Origin: Streptomyces sp. AC558_RSS880
Lineage (GTDB): Bacteria > Actinomycetota > Actinomycetes > Streptomycetales > Streptomycetaceae
Reading direction: 5' to 3'
DNA: 64,000 nucleotides
Assembly (NCBI RefSeq): GCF_019049255.1
Contig: NZ_JAGMUJ010000030.1
Location: 310,001-374,000 of the forward strand
Below are positions 16,721 to 26,503 of the stretch, piece after piece. Both the position numbers and the translations under genes were made by a program. Under the pieces are notes generated by a model. It made no database searches. It saw nothing but the letters and a program-made list of their open reading frames with translations, and had not been told where the DNA came from. How positions within the stretch are numbered: the stretch's first letter is position 1; the number at the start of each line of letters is the position of its first letter.

Positions 16721-19077
16721 TGGCAGGCCTCGCAGGACTCGGGGTTTTCCAGGGAGCAGGCGACGGCCTCGGGGTCGGCCGCCTGCTGAACGGGGACGGT
16801 GGTGCGGGCCGCCGCGCGGGCGATCCGGGTCGCCGGGCGGGAGCGCAGGTAGTACGTGGTCTTCAGGCCCTGCTTCCAGGCGTACGCGTACATCGAGGAG
16901 AGCTTCCCGATGGTCGGCGTCTCCAGGAACAGGTTGAGCGACTGCGCCTGGTCCAGGAACGGGGTGCGGGCGGCGGCCATGTCGATCAGACCGCGCTGCG
17001 GGATCTCCCACGCCGTGCGGTACAGCCGGCGCACCTCCTCGGGGATCCAGGCGAAGTCCTGCACCGAGCCGCCCGCCTCGCGCAGCGCCTCACGGGTGCG
17101 CGCGTCCCACACGCCGAGCCGCTTCAGGTCGTCCACCAGGTACGAATTGACCTGGAGGAACTCCCCGGACAGCGTCTCGCGCTTGAACAGGTTGGACACC
17201 TGCGGCTCGATGCACTCGTACCCGCCCGCGATCGACGCGATGGTGGCGGTGGGCGCGATCGCCAGGAGCAGCGCGTTGCGCATCCCGACGGAGGCGATCC
17301 GCGTCCGCAGCGCCGCCCAGCGCTCCGGCCAGGTCAGGTCGGTGTCGTAGTGGTCGGGGTGCAGCACGCCCCGGGCGGTACGGGTCTTCTCCCAGGCCGG
17401 GAGCGGGCCGTCCCGCTCGGCCAGGTCGGCGGAGGTCTCGTACGCGGCGAGCATGATCCGCTCGGCGATCCTCGTGGACAGGGCCTTCGCCTCCGGGGAG
17501 TCGAAGGGCAGCCGCAGCTTGAAGAAGACGTCCTGCAGGCCCATGGCGCCGAGACCGACGGGGCGCCACCTGGCGTTGGAGCGGCCCGCCTGCTCGGTCG
17601 GGTAGAAGTTGATGTCGACGACCCGGTCGAGGAACGTCACGGCCGTGCGCACCGTCTCGTCGAGGCGCTCCCAGTCGATGTCCCCCTGCTCCACGAAGGC
17701 ACCGAGGTTGACCGACCCCAGGTTGCAGACCGCCGTCTCCCCGTCGTCGGTGACCTCCAGGATCTCCGTGCAGAGGTTCGAGGAGTGGATGACGTGGCCC
17801 GGCTCGGCGGTCTGGTTCGCCGTGCGGTTGGCGGCGTCCTTGAAGGTCATCCAGCCGTTGCCGGTCTGCGCGAGGGTGCGCATCATGCGGCCGTACAGCT
17901 CGCGGGCCGGGAGGGTCTTCCTCGCCAGGCCCTTCGCCTCGGCGGCCCGGTACGCCGCGTCGAACTCCTCGCCCCACAGGTCGACCAGTTCGGGCACGTC
18001 GGAGGGGGAGAACAGCGACCACTGCTCGTCGGCCTCCACCCGGCGCATGAACTCGTCCGGCACCCAGTGCGCGAGGTTCAGGTTGTGCGTACGGCGGGCG
18101 TCCTCGCCGGTGTTGTCGCGCAGCTCCAGGAACTCCTCGATGTCGGAGTGCCAGGTCTCCAGGTAGACCGCCGCCGCCCCCTTGCGCCGGCCGCCCTGGT
18201 TCACGGCGGCGACCGAGGCGTCGAGCGTCTTCAGGAACGGGACGATGCCGTTGGAGTGCCCGTTGGTGCCGCGGATCAGCGAACCCCGGGCGCGGATGCG
18301 GGAGTAGGACAGGCCGATGCCGCCGGCGTGCTTGGAGAGGCGGGCGACCTGGTGGTAGCGGTCGTAGATGGAGTCCAGCTCGTCCTTGGGGGAGTCGAGG
18401 AGGTAGCAGGACGACATCTGCGGGTGCCGCGTGCCGGAGTTGAACAGGGTGGGGGAGGAGGGCAGGTAGTCCAGGCGGCTCATCAGCCCGTACAGCGCGG
18501 CGACCTCGTCCACCGAGCGCGCGCTGTCGTCCTCGGCGAGTCCGGCGGCGACCCGCAGCAGGAAGTGCTGGGGCGTCTCGACGACCTTGCGGGTGAGCGG
18601 GTGCCGCAGCAGGTAGCGGCTGTACAGGGTGCGCAGGCCGAAGTAGCCGAAGCGGTCGTCGGCGCCGGTGTCGATCAGCGCGTCGAGCCGGTCCGCGTGC
18701 AGCCGGACGAACGCGGCGGTCCGGTCGGCGATCAGGCCCTCGCGGTGCCCGGTCGCGACGGACCCGGTGAACGAGGTGACGCCCTGCGAGGCGGCCTCGG
18801 CGCGGATGCCGAGGGTCAGCAGCCGGGCGGCGAGCCGGGAGTAGGCCGGGTCCTCGGAGATGAGCCCGGCCGCCGCCTCGGTGGCCAGCTCCCGCAACTC
18901 CGCCTCGTCGGCGGAGGCGGACCGGCCGCGCAGCGCGGCGGCGGCGACCCGGCCGGGGTCGGCGTCCGGCAGGTCGGCGGTCAGCTCGGTCAGGGTCCGC
19001 AGCAGCGCGGCACCGGGGCCGCCGCTCTCCTCGGTCACGTCGATCGCTGAGGCCGGATCGGCTGGCGCGATGGTCAC
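16717..19077 (-). CDS. nrdA: Class I ribonucleotide reductase large subunit
   Basis: Encodes 786 residues from GTG 19077 behind GGGAGAG. It reduces ribonucleotides to deoxyribonucleotides with oxygen-dependent radical chemistry. An extended N-terminus (about 1-110) fits a regulatory ATP-cone-like segment. Active-site features are SSCYLLDSP, the NxCxE motif in SSNLCTEIL, and the redox C-terminal Cys pair in CEACQ. An adenosylcobalamin riboswitch sits in its leader, and NrdR-like boxes sit upstream of that. With ample B12, and so an active B12-dependent class II enzyme, expression of this class I enzyme should fall. Confidence 0.95.
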   Translation of the reverse strand: MTIAPADPASAIDVTEESGGPGAALLRTLTELTADLPDADPGRVAAAALRGRSASADEAELRELATEAAAGLISEDPAYSRLAARLLTLGIRAEAASQGVTSFTGSVATGHREGLIADRTAAFVRLHADRLDALIDTGADDRFGYFGLRTLYSRYLLRHPLTRKVVETPQHFLLRVAAGLAEDDSARSVDEVAALYGLMSRLDYLPSSPTLFNSGTRHPQMSSCYLLDSPKDELDSIYDRYHQVARLSKHAGGIGLSYSRIRARGSLIRGTNGHSNGIVPFLKTLDASVAAVNQGGRRKGAAAVYLETWHSDIEEFLELRDNTGEDARRTHNLNLAHWVPDEFMRRVEADEQWSLFSPSDVPELVDLWGEEFDAAYRAAEAKGLARKTLPARELYGRMMRTLAQTGNGWMTFKDAANRTANQTAEPGHVIHSSNLCTEILEVTDDGETAVCNLGSVNLGAFVEQGDIDWERLDETVRTAVTFLDRVVDINFYPTEQAGRSNARWRPVGLGAMGLQDVFFKLRLPFDSPEAKALSTRIAERIMLAAYETSADLAERDGPLPAWEKTRTARGVLHPDHYDTDLTWPERWAALRTRIASVGMRNALLLAIAPTATIASIAGGYECIEPQVSNLFKRETLSGEFLQVNSYLVDDLKRLGVWDARTREALREAGGSVQDFAWIPEEVRRLYRTAWEIPQRGLIDMAAARTPFLDQAQSLNLFLETPTIGKLSSMYAYAWKQGLKTTYYLRSRPATRIARAAARTTVPVQQAADPEAVACSLENPESCEACQ

Positions 19078-19210
19078 GTGGGGCTCTCCCTCGCTCGGCA
19101 CGGGGCCTCGAAGAGGGCAGGGGGCAGCACACGAGCGCACGCGGCGTCGCGTCCACCGGCCCATTCCACGAGGCCCGGACGTCCACGCACCCGGACCGGA
19201 CGGCCGGGCG

Positions 19211-19320
19211 CGCTGTCGGCAGGTCCTCGGACTGACGCCCACGCACACGCGTACGCGGGCATGGGTACACCGTTGCGGGACAGTTCCGGATTCACACCGG
19301 ATTCCCCTGCGACGACAGCG
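19211..19320 (-). ncRNA. Adenosylcobalamin (B12) riboswitch in nrdA leader
   Basis: On the minus strand an 8-bp P1 stem (CGCTGTCG with CGACAGCG) encloses the conserved core. Within it are GAATCCGGTGTGAATCCGG, CTGTCCCGCAACGGTG and AGTCCGAGGACCTGCCG, the last being the B12 box. These match the cobalamin aptamer in order and spacing. The nrdA start lies about 130 nt downstream. The S. coelicolor nrdABS operon is known to be repressed through such a riboswitch. Confidence 0.92.
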
Positions 19321-19326
19321 AGCACG

Positions 19327-19373
19327 AGCATACATCTTGTGTCGGGTGTCGCCGCCAACCCCATATGTTGTGT
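19327..19373. promoter_or_regulatory. Tandem NrdR-like boxes upstream of nrdA
   Basis: Two sites, CATACATCTTGTGT (ending 19342) and CCATATGTTGTGT (ending 19373), share TTGTGT exactly 31 bp apart. That is three helical turns, the spacing known for NrdR box pairs. One half of each palindrome is well conserved and the other weak. The position just upstream of the riboswitch and near the expected promoter fits NrdR repression of RNR genes. Confidence 0.65.
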
Positions 19374-19383
19374 CGCGAAGGTG

Positions 19384-19890
19384 TCAGAGCGTCAACTCGT
19401 AGGCGAGCAGAGTGATGTCGTCCAGGTCCGGCAGGGGGTTCCAGTCGCGCTCCGGGCTGCGGGTGAACCCCAGCCGCTCGTAGACGCGGTGGGCGGAGCG
19501 CATGGTGCGCTGGGTCGACAGCACGATCCGCACGCACCCCTCGACGGCCCGCGCCCGGTCGACGCAGGCACGCACCAGGGCCTCCCCGGCGCCCCGGCCG
19601 CGGCCCGCGCGGGCGACCGCGAGCATCCGGATCTCCGCCTCGCCCGGCCCGGCCATGTCGGCCATCGGGCCGGGACCCGGCACGAAGGTCACCCCGCCCA
19701 GCACCGCCCCGTTCTCCACGGCGACCAGCACCTCGGCGGTCGCCGCCCGCTTCGCCACGTCCCGCAGCTCACCGAGGTACGCGTCGCTCTCCCCGAAGTC
19801 GAGCAGCCCGTCCAGCAGATAGGCCTGCGCGGTGATCTCACCGAGTTCTCCGTGCTCGCCGGGTTCCACCGGCCGGATGACGATGTCCAT
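19384..19890 (-). CDS. GNAT-family N-acetyltransferase
   Basis: Encodes 168 residues. The acetyl-CoA binding loop RGRGAGEALVRACVDRA (motif A) follows EIRMLAVARAG, and motif B is VYERLGFTRSPERDW. The C-terminal LPDLDDITLLAYEL is typical of the family. The substrate cannot be predicted. It is followed downstream by the nrdAB regulatory region and preceded by a strong terminator. Confidence 0.88.
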   Translation of the reverse strand: MDIVIRPVEPGEHGELGEITAQAYLLDGLLDFGESDAYLGELRDVAKRAATAEVLVAVENGAVLGGVTFVPGPGPMADMAGPGEAEIRMLAVARAGRGRGAGEALVRACVDRARAVEGCVRIVLSTQRTMRSAHRVYERLGFTRSPERDWNPLPDLDDITLLAYELTL

Positions 19891-19914
19891 GGGGGGAGTC
19901 TGCCGGACGGGTAC

Positions 19915-19952
19915 GACGACGGGCCGCCGGATTTCTCCGGCGGCCCGTCGTC
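19915..19952 (-). terminator. Hairpin terminator of the symporter operon
   Basis: GACGACGGGCCGCCGGA pairs over 17 bp with TCCGGCGGCCCGTCGTC around a TTTC loop. It lies 15 bp beyond the stop codon of the symporter gene. Confidence 0.85.
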
Positions 19953-19966
19953 CCGCGTCGCGGGCG

Positions 19967-21595
19967 TCAGTGGCTGCTGCCCGCCGTGGCCGGCGGAAGT
20001 TCCACCTGGACACCGGGGTCACCCGCGTCCGCCGTGTAGTCCTGCGGCTTGGTCTCGTCGACGCCCTCGGGCGCCTTGAGGGCCCTCATGACGAAGGTCA
20101 GGACGACCGTGACCAGGACGTTGATCACGAACGCGGTGAGGCCGATGTAGCCGATCTCGCCGATGCCCGGGATCTCCTTCGACGACCCGCCGAAGTGCTT
20201 CTGCGTCGGCGAGGCCACCCCGTACGCGGCGACCGTGCCGTAGACCATGCCGACCGCCCAGCCGCCGATCAGCGCCCAGCGGTGGAACCAGCGGGTGAAC
20301 AGGCCGCCCACCAGCGCCGGGAAGGTCTGCAGGATCCAGATGCCGCCGAGCAGCTGGAAGTTGATGGCGACGGTCTTGTCCATGGTCAGGACGAAGGCCA
20401 GCGCGCCCACCTTCACCAGCAGGGACACGACCTTGGAGACCTGGGTCTCCTGCTTCGGCGTCGCGTCCGGCTTGATGAAGTCCTTGTAGATGTTGCGGGT
20501 GAAGAGGTTCGCCGCCGCGATCGACATGATCGCCGCCGGCACCAGCGCGCCGATGCCGATCGCCGCGAACGCCACGCCCGCGAACCAGTCCGGGAACATG
20601 TTCTCGAACAGCTGCGGGATCGCCAGCTGGCCGTTGCTGACCTTGACCCCGGCCGCGATCGCCATGAAGCCGAGCAGCGCCAGCAGGCCCAGCATCAGGG
20701 AGTACAGCGGCAGGATCGTGGTGTTGCGGCGGATCACCTCACGGCTGCGCGAGGACAGCGTCGCGGTGATCGAGTGCGGGTACATGAACAGCGCGAGCGC
20801 CGAGCCCAGCGCCAGCGTGGCGTACGTCCACTGGCCCGCCTCGCCCGGCACCAGCGCACCGCGCGGCGCGCCCGTGGCCGGGTTGGTCTCGCTGTACGCC
20901 TCCCGCGCGGAGGCGAAGATCTCGTCGAAGCCGCCCAGCTTGATCGGGATGTAGATGATCGCCACGGCGATCACGATGTAGATCAGCGTGTCCTTCACGA
21001 ACGCGATCAGCGCGGGGGCCCGCAGACCCGACGAGTACGTGTACGCCGCCAGCACACCGAAGGCGATCAGCAGCGGCAGGTCCTTGACGAACCAGTTGGT
21101 GTCCTCGCCGCCGCCGACGCCCATCACGTCCAGCACGGCCTGGATGCCGACCAGCTGGAGCGCGATGTACGGCATCGTGGCCAGGATGCCGGTGACCGCG
21201 ACGGCCAGCGACAGCCCCTTCGAGCCGAACCGGCCGCGCACGAAGTCGGACGTCGTCACATACCCGTGCTTGTGCGACACCGACCACAGCCGGGGCAGGA
21301 AGGTGAAGATCAGCGGGTACACCAGGATCGTGTACGGCACCGCGAAGAAGCCGGCCGCGCCCGCCGCGTAGATCGCCGCCGGTACGGCCACGAACGTGTA
21401 CGCGGTGTACAGGTCGCCGCCGAGCAGGAACCAGGTGACCCAGGTCCCGAAGGACCGTCCGCCCAGGCCCCACTCGTCCAGGCTGTGCTCGTTCTCGGCC
21501 TTGCGCCAGCGCGCGGCCATGAAGCCCATCGCCGTGACCAGCAGGAAGAAGAAGATGAAGACGGCGAGTGCCACGCCGTTGACGCCGTCGTTCAC
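19967..21595 (-). CDS. Sodium:solute symporter (SSS family)
   Basis: Encodes 542 residues from GTG 21595, which overlaps the preceding small gene (GTGA). Around 13 hydrophobic segments run through the protein. The N-terminal block EWGLGGRSFGTWVTWFLLGGDLYTAYTFVAVP and the IGIGALVPAAIMSIAAANLFTRNIYKDF segment are characteristic of monocarboxylate/acetate-type members. The C-terminus is acidic and cytoplasmic. The DUF3311 partner is commonly paired with this transporter type. Substrate is uncertain. Confidence 0.9.
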   Translation of the reverse strand: MNDGVNGVALAVFIFFFLLVTAMGFMAARWRKAENEHSLDEWGLGGRSFGTWVTWFLLGGDLYTAYTFVAVPAAIYAAGAAGFFAVPYTILVYPLIFTFLPRLWSVSHKHGYVTTSDFVRGRFGSKGLSLAVAVTGILATMPYIALQLVGIQAVLDVMGVGGGEDTNWFVKDLPLLIAFGVLAAYTYSSGLRAPALIAFVKDTLIYIVIAVAIIYIPIKLGGFDEIFASAREAYSETNPATGAPRGALVPGEAGQWTYATLALGSALALFMYPHSITATLSSRSREVIRRNTTILPLYSLMLGLLALLGFMAIAAGVKVSNGQLAIPQLFENMFPDWFAGVAFAAIGIGALVPAAIMSIAAANLFTRNIYKDFIKPDATPKQETQVSKVVSLLVKVGALAFVLTMDKTVAINFQLLGGIWILQTFPALVGGLFTRWFHRWALIGGWAVGMVYGTVAAYGVASPTQKHFGGSSKEIPGIGEIGYIGLTAFVINVLVTVVLTFVMRALKAPEGVDETKPQDYTADAGDPGVQVELPPATAGSSH

Positions 21596-21858
21596 TGCGA
21601 CGCACCGCCCTTCGCGGCCGAGCGGGCGCGCTGGTCACGCTGCCAGAGCTTGTACGCGATCATCGTCAGGGCGGTGGAGACCAGCACCCACAGCATCTGG
21701 TACCAGTAGAAGAACGGGATGCCGATGAACACCGGGTCGGTCTTCGCGTAGGACCCGACCCACAGCATGGCTACGAATGGTGCGACGAGACAGAGGGCGA
21801 TGACGACGCGCATGGGCGTCACCACCGGCCCTCCTCTGGTTTCTGGGGCTTGTGACAT
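21592..21858 (-). CDS. DUF3311 small membrane protein
   Basis: Encodes 88 residues from ATG 21858, preceded by a GGAG. Two hydrophobic helices (VVIALCLVAPFVAMLWVGSYA and FFYWYQMLWVLVSTALTMIAY) are joined by a short loop, followed by a basic tail. DUF3311 proteins are almost always encoded just ahead of an SSS symporter, as here with a 4-bp overlap, and are presumed accessory subunits. Confidence 0.88.
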   Translation of the reverse strand: MSQAPETRGGPVVTPMRVVIALCLVAPFVAMLWVGSYAKTDPVFIGIPFFYWYQMLWVLVSTALTMIAYKLWQRDQRARSAAKGGASQ

Positions 21859-22086
21859 CAGACGGCTCCGTCCCCTCACTGATCACCGGCGGTAATGCGC
21901 AGGAAATCTAGGTCAGGGTGTGGCGCAGTCGTAACCCCTCGTCCGCATAGCGGTACCCAGGCGCCGCTCAACCGAGAGGAAACAGCAACGAAACCCCTGC
22001 CGACCGCCCGCTTCGCCGGGTTTTGCGGACCCGCCGAGGGCCCGCAGAGGATCCGCCGAGGACCCGCCGCGGGGACGGGTCCGGGC

Positions 22087-23795
<1,709 letters not shown>

Positions 23796-23870
23796 GGTGG
23801 GCCTGCCGATCTTGAGGAGGACTCGACTGGGACCGGACCCGCCGGCGCGGGCCCGTACGGTGATGCACTG

Positions 23871-23882
23871 TGGTTTAGACCA
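23871..23882. promoter_or_regulatory. DasR (dre) site upstream of nagB
   Basis: TGGTTTAGACCA, in the extended context TGTGGTTTAGACCAAT, matches the dre core at 11 of 12 positions. It lies in the nagB promoter region on the minus strand. Confidence 0.8.
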
Positions 23883-24042
23883 ATCTCAATCTAACAGAGC
23901 GGGCGCGAGGGCCGCGCACCGAAATTGACCCGGCCGACCGGCCCCGCACGGGAACCCCACGGGTTAGGCTGCGTGACGGAGACCCATGGGTCCGGACCGA
24001 CGACGAAGTGACATCGAAGAACGAAGAACAGCGTCCGACGCA

Positions 24043-24071
24043 TTTACAGGGACAGTGGTCTAGTCCACAAT
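24043..24071 (+). promoter_or_regulatory. Promoter with embedded dre site for small RNA
   Basis: TTTACA (24043-24048) and CACAAT (24066-24071) are spaced by 17 bp, a good vegetative promoter. The dre-like palindrome TGGTCTAGTCCA (24056-24067) occupies the spacer and touches the -10, so DasR binding would block polymerase. The expected start is near 24078. Confidence 0.65.
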
Positions 24072-24077
24072 GCGTAA

Positions 24078-24236
24078 CAGGGCACAACAAGCCTGCCTTC
24101 CCCGCACAGGAAGGTGGAACCGAGGAACCGGAGCTCTCTGCCCTGACTGCCCCGGCTCCTCGTCCCTCGGCCGACCGGGACCGCACACCCCACGGCCGAT
24201 GTTGCTCCGGGCTGCGGTGCCGGGAGGGTTGAGGGT
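24078..24236 (+). ncRNA. Candidate scr5239-type small RNA
   Basis: In S. coelicolor the conserved, roughly 159-nt sRNA scr5239 lies in the intergenic region just upstream of the gene orthologous to the kinase at 24302. It represses agarase dagA and metE and its expression depends on DasR. Here the same interval is 506 bp long and holds a promoter with a dre site. The stretch after the inferred start has GC-rich segments able to form several stems. The 5' end is inferred from the promoter and the 3' end only from the published length. The strand is inferred. Confidence 0.55.
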
Positions 24237-24301
24237 CCCTCTCAGCGCCGCGGCCCGCGGGTGTTCCGCGGCCCCGCAGACCGCCGGGTACGCTCGCTGA
24301 C

Positions 24302-25777
24302 GTGCCCTCCATGAACGAACTCGTACGCCAGCACACCGCCCTCGACGACACCGATCTCGAGTGGCTCCACCTGCTGGTCTCGGAGTGGCAGCTGCTCTCC
24401 GACCTCTCCTTCGCCGACCTGGTCCTGTGGGTCCCCACCCGCGACGGCACCCGCTACGTCTCCGTCGCCCAGATGCGGCCCAACACCGGCCCCACCTCCT
24501 ACCAGGACGACATGGTCGGCCATCTCGTCCCGCGCGGACGCCGCCCCATGCTGGACGCGGCCCTGGACGAGGGCCGGATCGTGCGCGAGGGCGACCCGGA
24601 GTGGCGCGAGGAGGTTCCCGTACGGGTCGAGTCCATCCCCGTCCGGCGGGAGGGGCGCGTCCTCGGGGTCATCGCGCGCAACACCAACCTGCTCACCGTG
24701 CGCACCCCGAGCCGGCTGGAGCTCACCTACCTCCAGAGCGCCTCGGACCTCGCGCAGATGATCGCGGCCGGCTCCTTCCCGTTCGCGAACCAGCAGCTCG
24801 AGATGGACGCCTCGCCCCGCGTCGGCGACGGGCTGATCCGGCTCGACGCCGACGGCATCGTCCAGTACGCCTCCCCGAACGCCCTGTCCGCGTACCACCG
24901 CATGGGTCTCGCCGCCGACCTGGTGGGTCATCACCTCGGCCGGACCACCGCCGAACTCGCCCCCTCCCGCGGCCCCGTGGACGAGGCGCTGGCCAAGGTC
25001 GCCAGCGGCTGGGCGCCGCGCGAGTTCGAGATCGAGGCGCACGACGGGGTGATCCAGTTCCGGGCGATCCCGCTCAAACCGAAGGGCACGCGCATCGGTT
25101 CGCTGGTGCTGCTCCGTGACGTCACGGAACTCCGCCGCCGCGAACGCGAGTTGATCACCAAGGACGCGACCATCCGGGAGATCCACCACCGGGTGAAGAA
25201 CAACCTCCAGACGGTGGCGGCGCTGTTGCGGCTGCAGGCACGGCGCATCGGGTCCGAGCGCGGCCGTGCGGCGCTGGAGGAGGCGGTGCGCCGGGTGGGG
25301 TCCATCGCGATCGTGCACGAGACGCTGTCCCAGAACCTGGACGAGCGCGTGGAGTTCGACGAGATCGCCGACCGCGTCCTCGCGATGGTCGCCGAGATCT
25401 CCCCGGGCAAGGTCACCGGCCGGCGCACGGGCCGCTTCGGCATACTCGACGCCGAGGTCGCCACGCCGCTGTCGATGGTGCTGACCGAGGTCCTGCAGAA
25501 CGCCCTGGAGCACGGCTTCCGCGAGGGCGAGACCGGCACCGTCGAGGTGTCGGCGGTCCGCGGCGGCACCACGAAGGAGACCCGTCTGCTGGTCACCGTG
25601 CAGGACGACGGCGTGGGTCTGCCCGAGGGCTTCGACCCGCACACCGCGGGCAACCTCGGTCTGCAGATCGTACGGACCCTGGTGGAGGGCGAGTTGGGCG
25701 GCAGCTTCGACATGGTGCCGGCCCCGGAGCGGGGGACCAGGGTGATCCTGGACGTCCCGGTGCAGTCGGACAAGTAG
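24302..25777 (+). CDS. PdtaS-type sensor histidine kinase
   Basis: Encodes 491 residues from GTG 24302; ATG 24311 is an alternative. Residues 1-150 form a GAF-like domain and 160-285 a PAS domain (GLIRLDADGIVQYASPNALSAYHRMG). Then comes a HisKA_2 phosphoacceptor helix (EIHHRVKNNLQTVAALLRLQARR, H295 or H296) and a HATPase (TEVLQNALEHGF, DDGVGLPEGF, GNLGLQIV). This is the actinobacterial PdtaS class, whose partner is an RNA-binding ANTAR regulator encoded elsewhere. The upstream gap carries the sRNA candidate. Confidence 0.92.
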   Translation: MPSMNELVRQHTALDDTDLEWLHLLVSEWQLLSDLSFADLVLWVPTRDGTRYVSVAQMRPNTGPTSYQDDMVGHLVPRGRRPMLDAALDEGRIVREGDPEWREEVPVRVESIPVRREGRVLGVIARNTNLLTVRTPSRLELTYLQSASDLAQMIAAGSFPFANQQLEMDASPRVGDGLIRLDADGIVQYASPNALSAYHRMGLAADLVGHHLGRTTAELAPSRGPVDEALAKVASGWAPREFEIEAHDGVIQFRAIPLKPKGTRIGSLVLLRDVTELRRRERELITKDATIREIHHRVKNNLQTVAALLRLQARRIGSERGRAALEEAVRRVGSIAIVHETLSQNLDERVEFDEIADRVLAMVAEISPGKVTGRRTGRFGILDAEVATPLSMVLTEVLQNALEHGFREGETGTVEVSAVRGGTTKETRLLVTVQDDGVGLPEGFDPHTAGNLGLQIVRTLVEGELGGSFDMVPAPERGTRVILDVPVQSDK

Positions 25778-25803
25778 CGGGAGCGGACGGGCACGGACGG
25801 CGA

Positions 25804-25837
25804 AGAGCCCCGGACCGCTGAAAGCGGCCGGGGCTCT
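25804..25837. terminator. Hairpin terminator between kinase and wblE
   Basis: AGAGCCCCGG and CCGGGGCTCT form the outer stem, extended inward by CCGCT and AGCGG with a GAAA-like loop, and followed by TGCTC. It can act for the plus-strand kinase transcript and also lies downstream of wblE. Confidence 0.75.
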
Positions 25838-25925
25838 TGCTCAACTGCGCGCTGCGGCTCGGGGGCGGGAGATGCGTACGCGCCGTACGCGCCGCCAAGC
25901 TCAGGCTGTCAGCAGGGGTGGGTTG

Positions 25926-26183
25926 TCAGGCGGAGGCCTGACGGGCCCGGTTGCGGGCGGCACGGCGCTTCATCGCGCGACGCTCGTCCTCGCTGAGACC
26001 ACCCCAGACGCCGCTGTCCTGACCGGACTCGAGCGCCCACTGCAGGCAGCTCTCGATCACCGGGCAGCGACGGCAGACGGCCTTGGCTTCCTCGATCTGC
26101 AGCAGCGCAGGACCGGTGTTGCCGATGGGGAAGAAGAGCTCGGGGTCTTCCTCGCGGCAAACGGCGTTGTGACGCCAGTCCAT
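25926..26183 (-). CDS. wblE: WhiB-like iron-sulfur protein WblE
   Basis: Encodes 85 residues from ATG 26183 with AGGAGAGGT ahead. The four cluster cysteines are C9, C37, C40 and C46 (VCRRCPVIESC). They are followed by the G(V/I)WGG turn (GVWGG at 58-62) and a basic C-terminus (RRAMKRRAARNRARQ) that contacts DNA. Wbl proteins bind a [4Fe-4S] cluster and region 4 of the principal sigma factor. WblE is the near-essential WhiB1-type member. The frame remains open for over 100 codons upstream without a better start. Confidence 0.95.
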   Translation of the reverse strand: MDWRHNAVCREEDPELFFPIGNTGPALLQIEEAKAVCRRCPVIESCLQWALESGQDSGVWGGLSEDERRAMKRRAARNRARQASA

Positions 26184-26503
26184 GGCTGCTACCTCTCCTG
26201 GGTATGTAATGCGATTGCTTGTGAATGTGAACGCTTTCACGAATCCCCCGACAAGGGAAGGGCCGACCGCCAGGTTCCCCGGCGTTGGGTCCTTGGATTT
26301 GAAGAGGGGTTCCGGTGACCTGTGGAGGCCGGTGTTGCGGGCCGTCCCGATCGCCAAGAAGAGACTCGCAAACCTCGGCGGCGGATACAACCCCTTCCGG
26401 AAAGTTTTTTTTGATTCTTCGGTGTCGACTAGGTCACAGCCGTACTTCCATGGGGTGGATCCTGGCCTAAACGTTCGACTGAAAGGACTTTGGCCCTTTC
26501 TGC
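26184..26503 (-). promoter_or_regulatory. Long wblE upstream region
   Basis: About 320 bp with lower G+C than its surroundings lie between the lipid kinase stop and wblE. It contains a palindrome GTGAACGCTTTCAC (26227-26240) close to the start and an eight-base homopolymer T-run at about 26405-26413. No clear gene is present on either strand. It probably holds the wblE promoters and a long leader. No defined operator family matched the palindrome. Confidence 0.45.

Noticed and set aside
26227..26240. BldD operator upstream of wblE
   Set aside because: The palindrome GTGAACGCTTTCAC has the half-sites in the opposite arrangement to the BldD motif as I know it, so no regulator is assigned.
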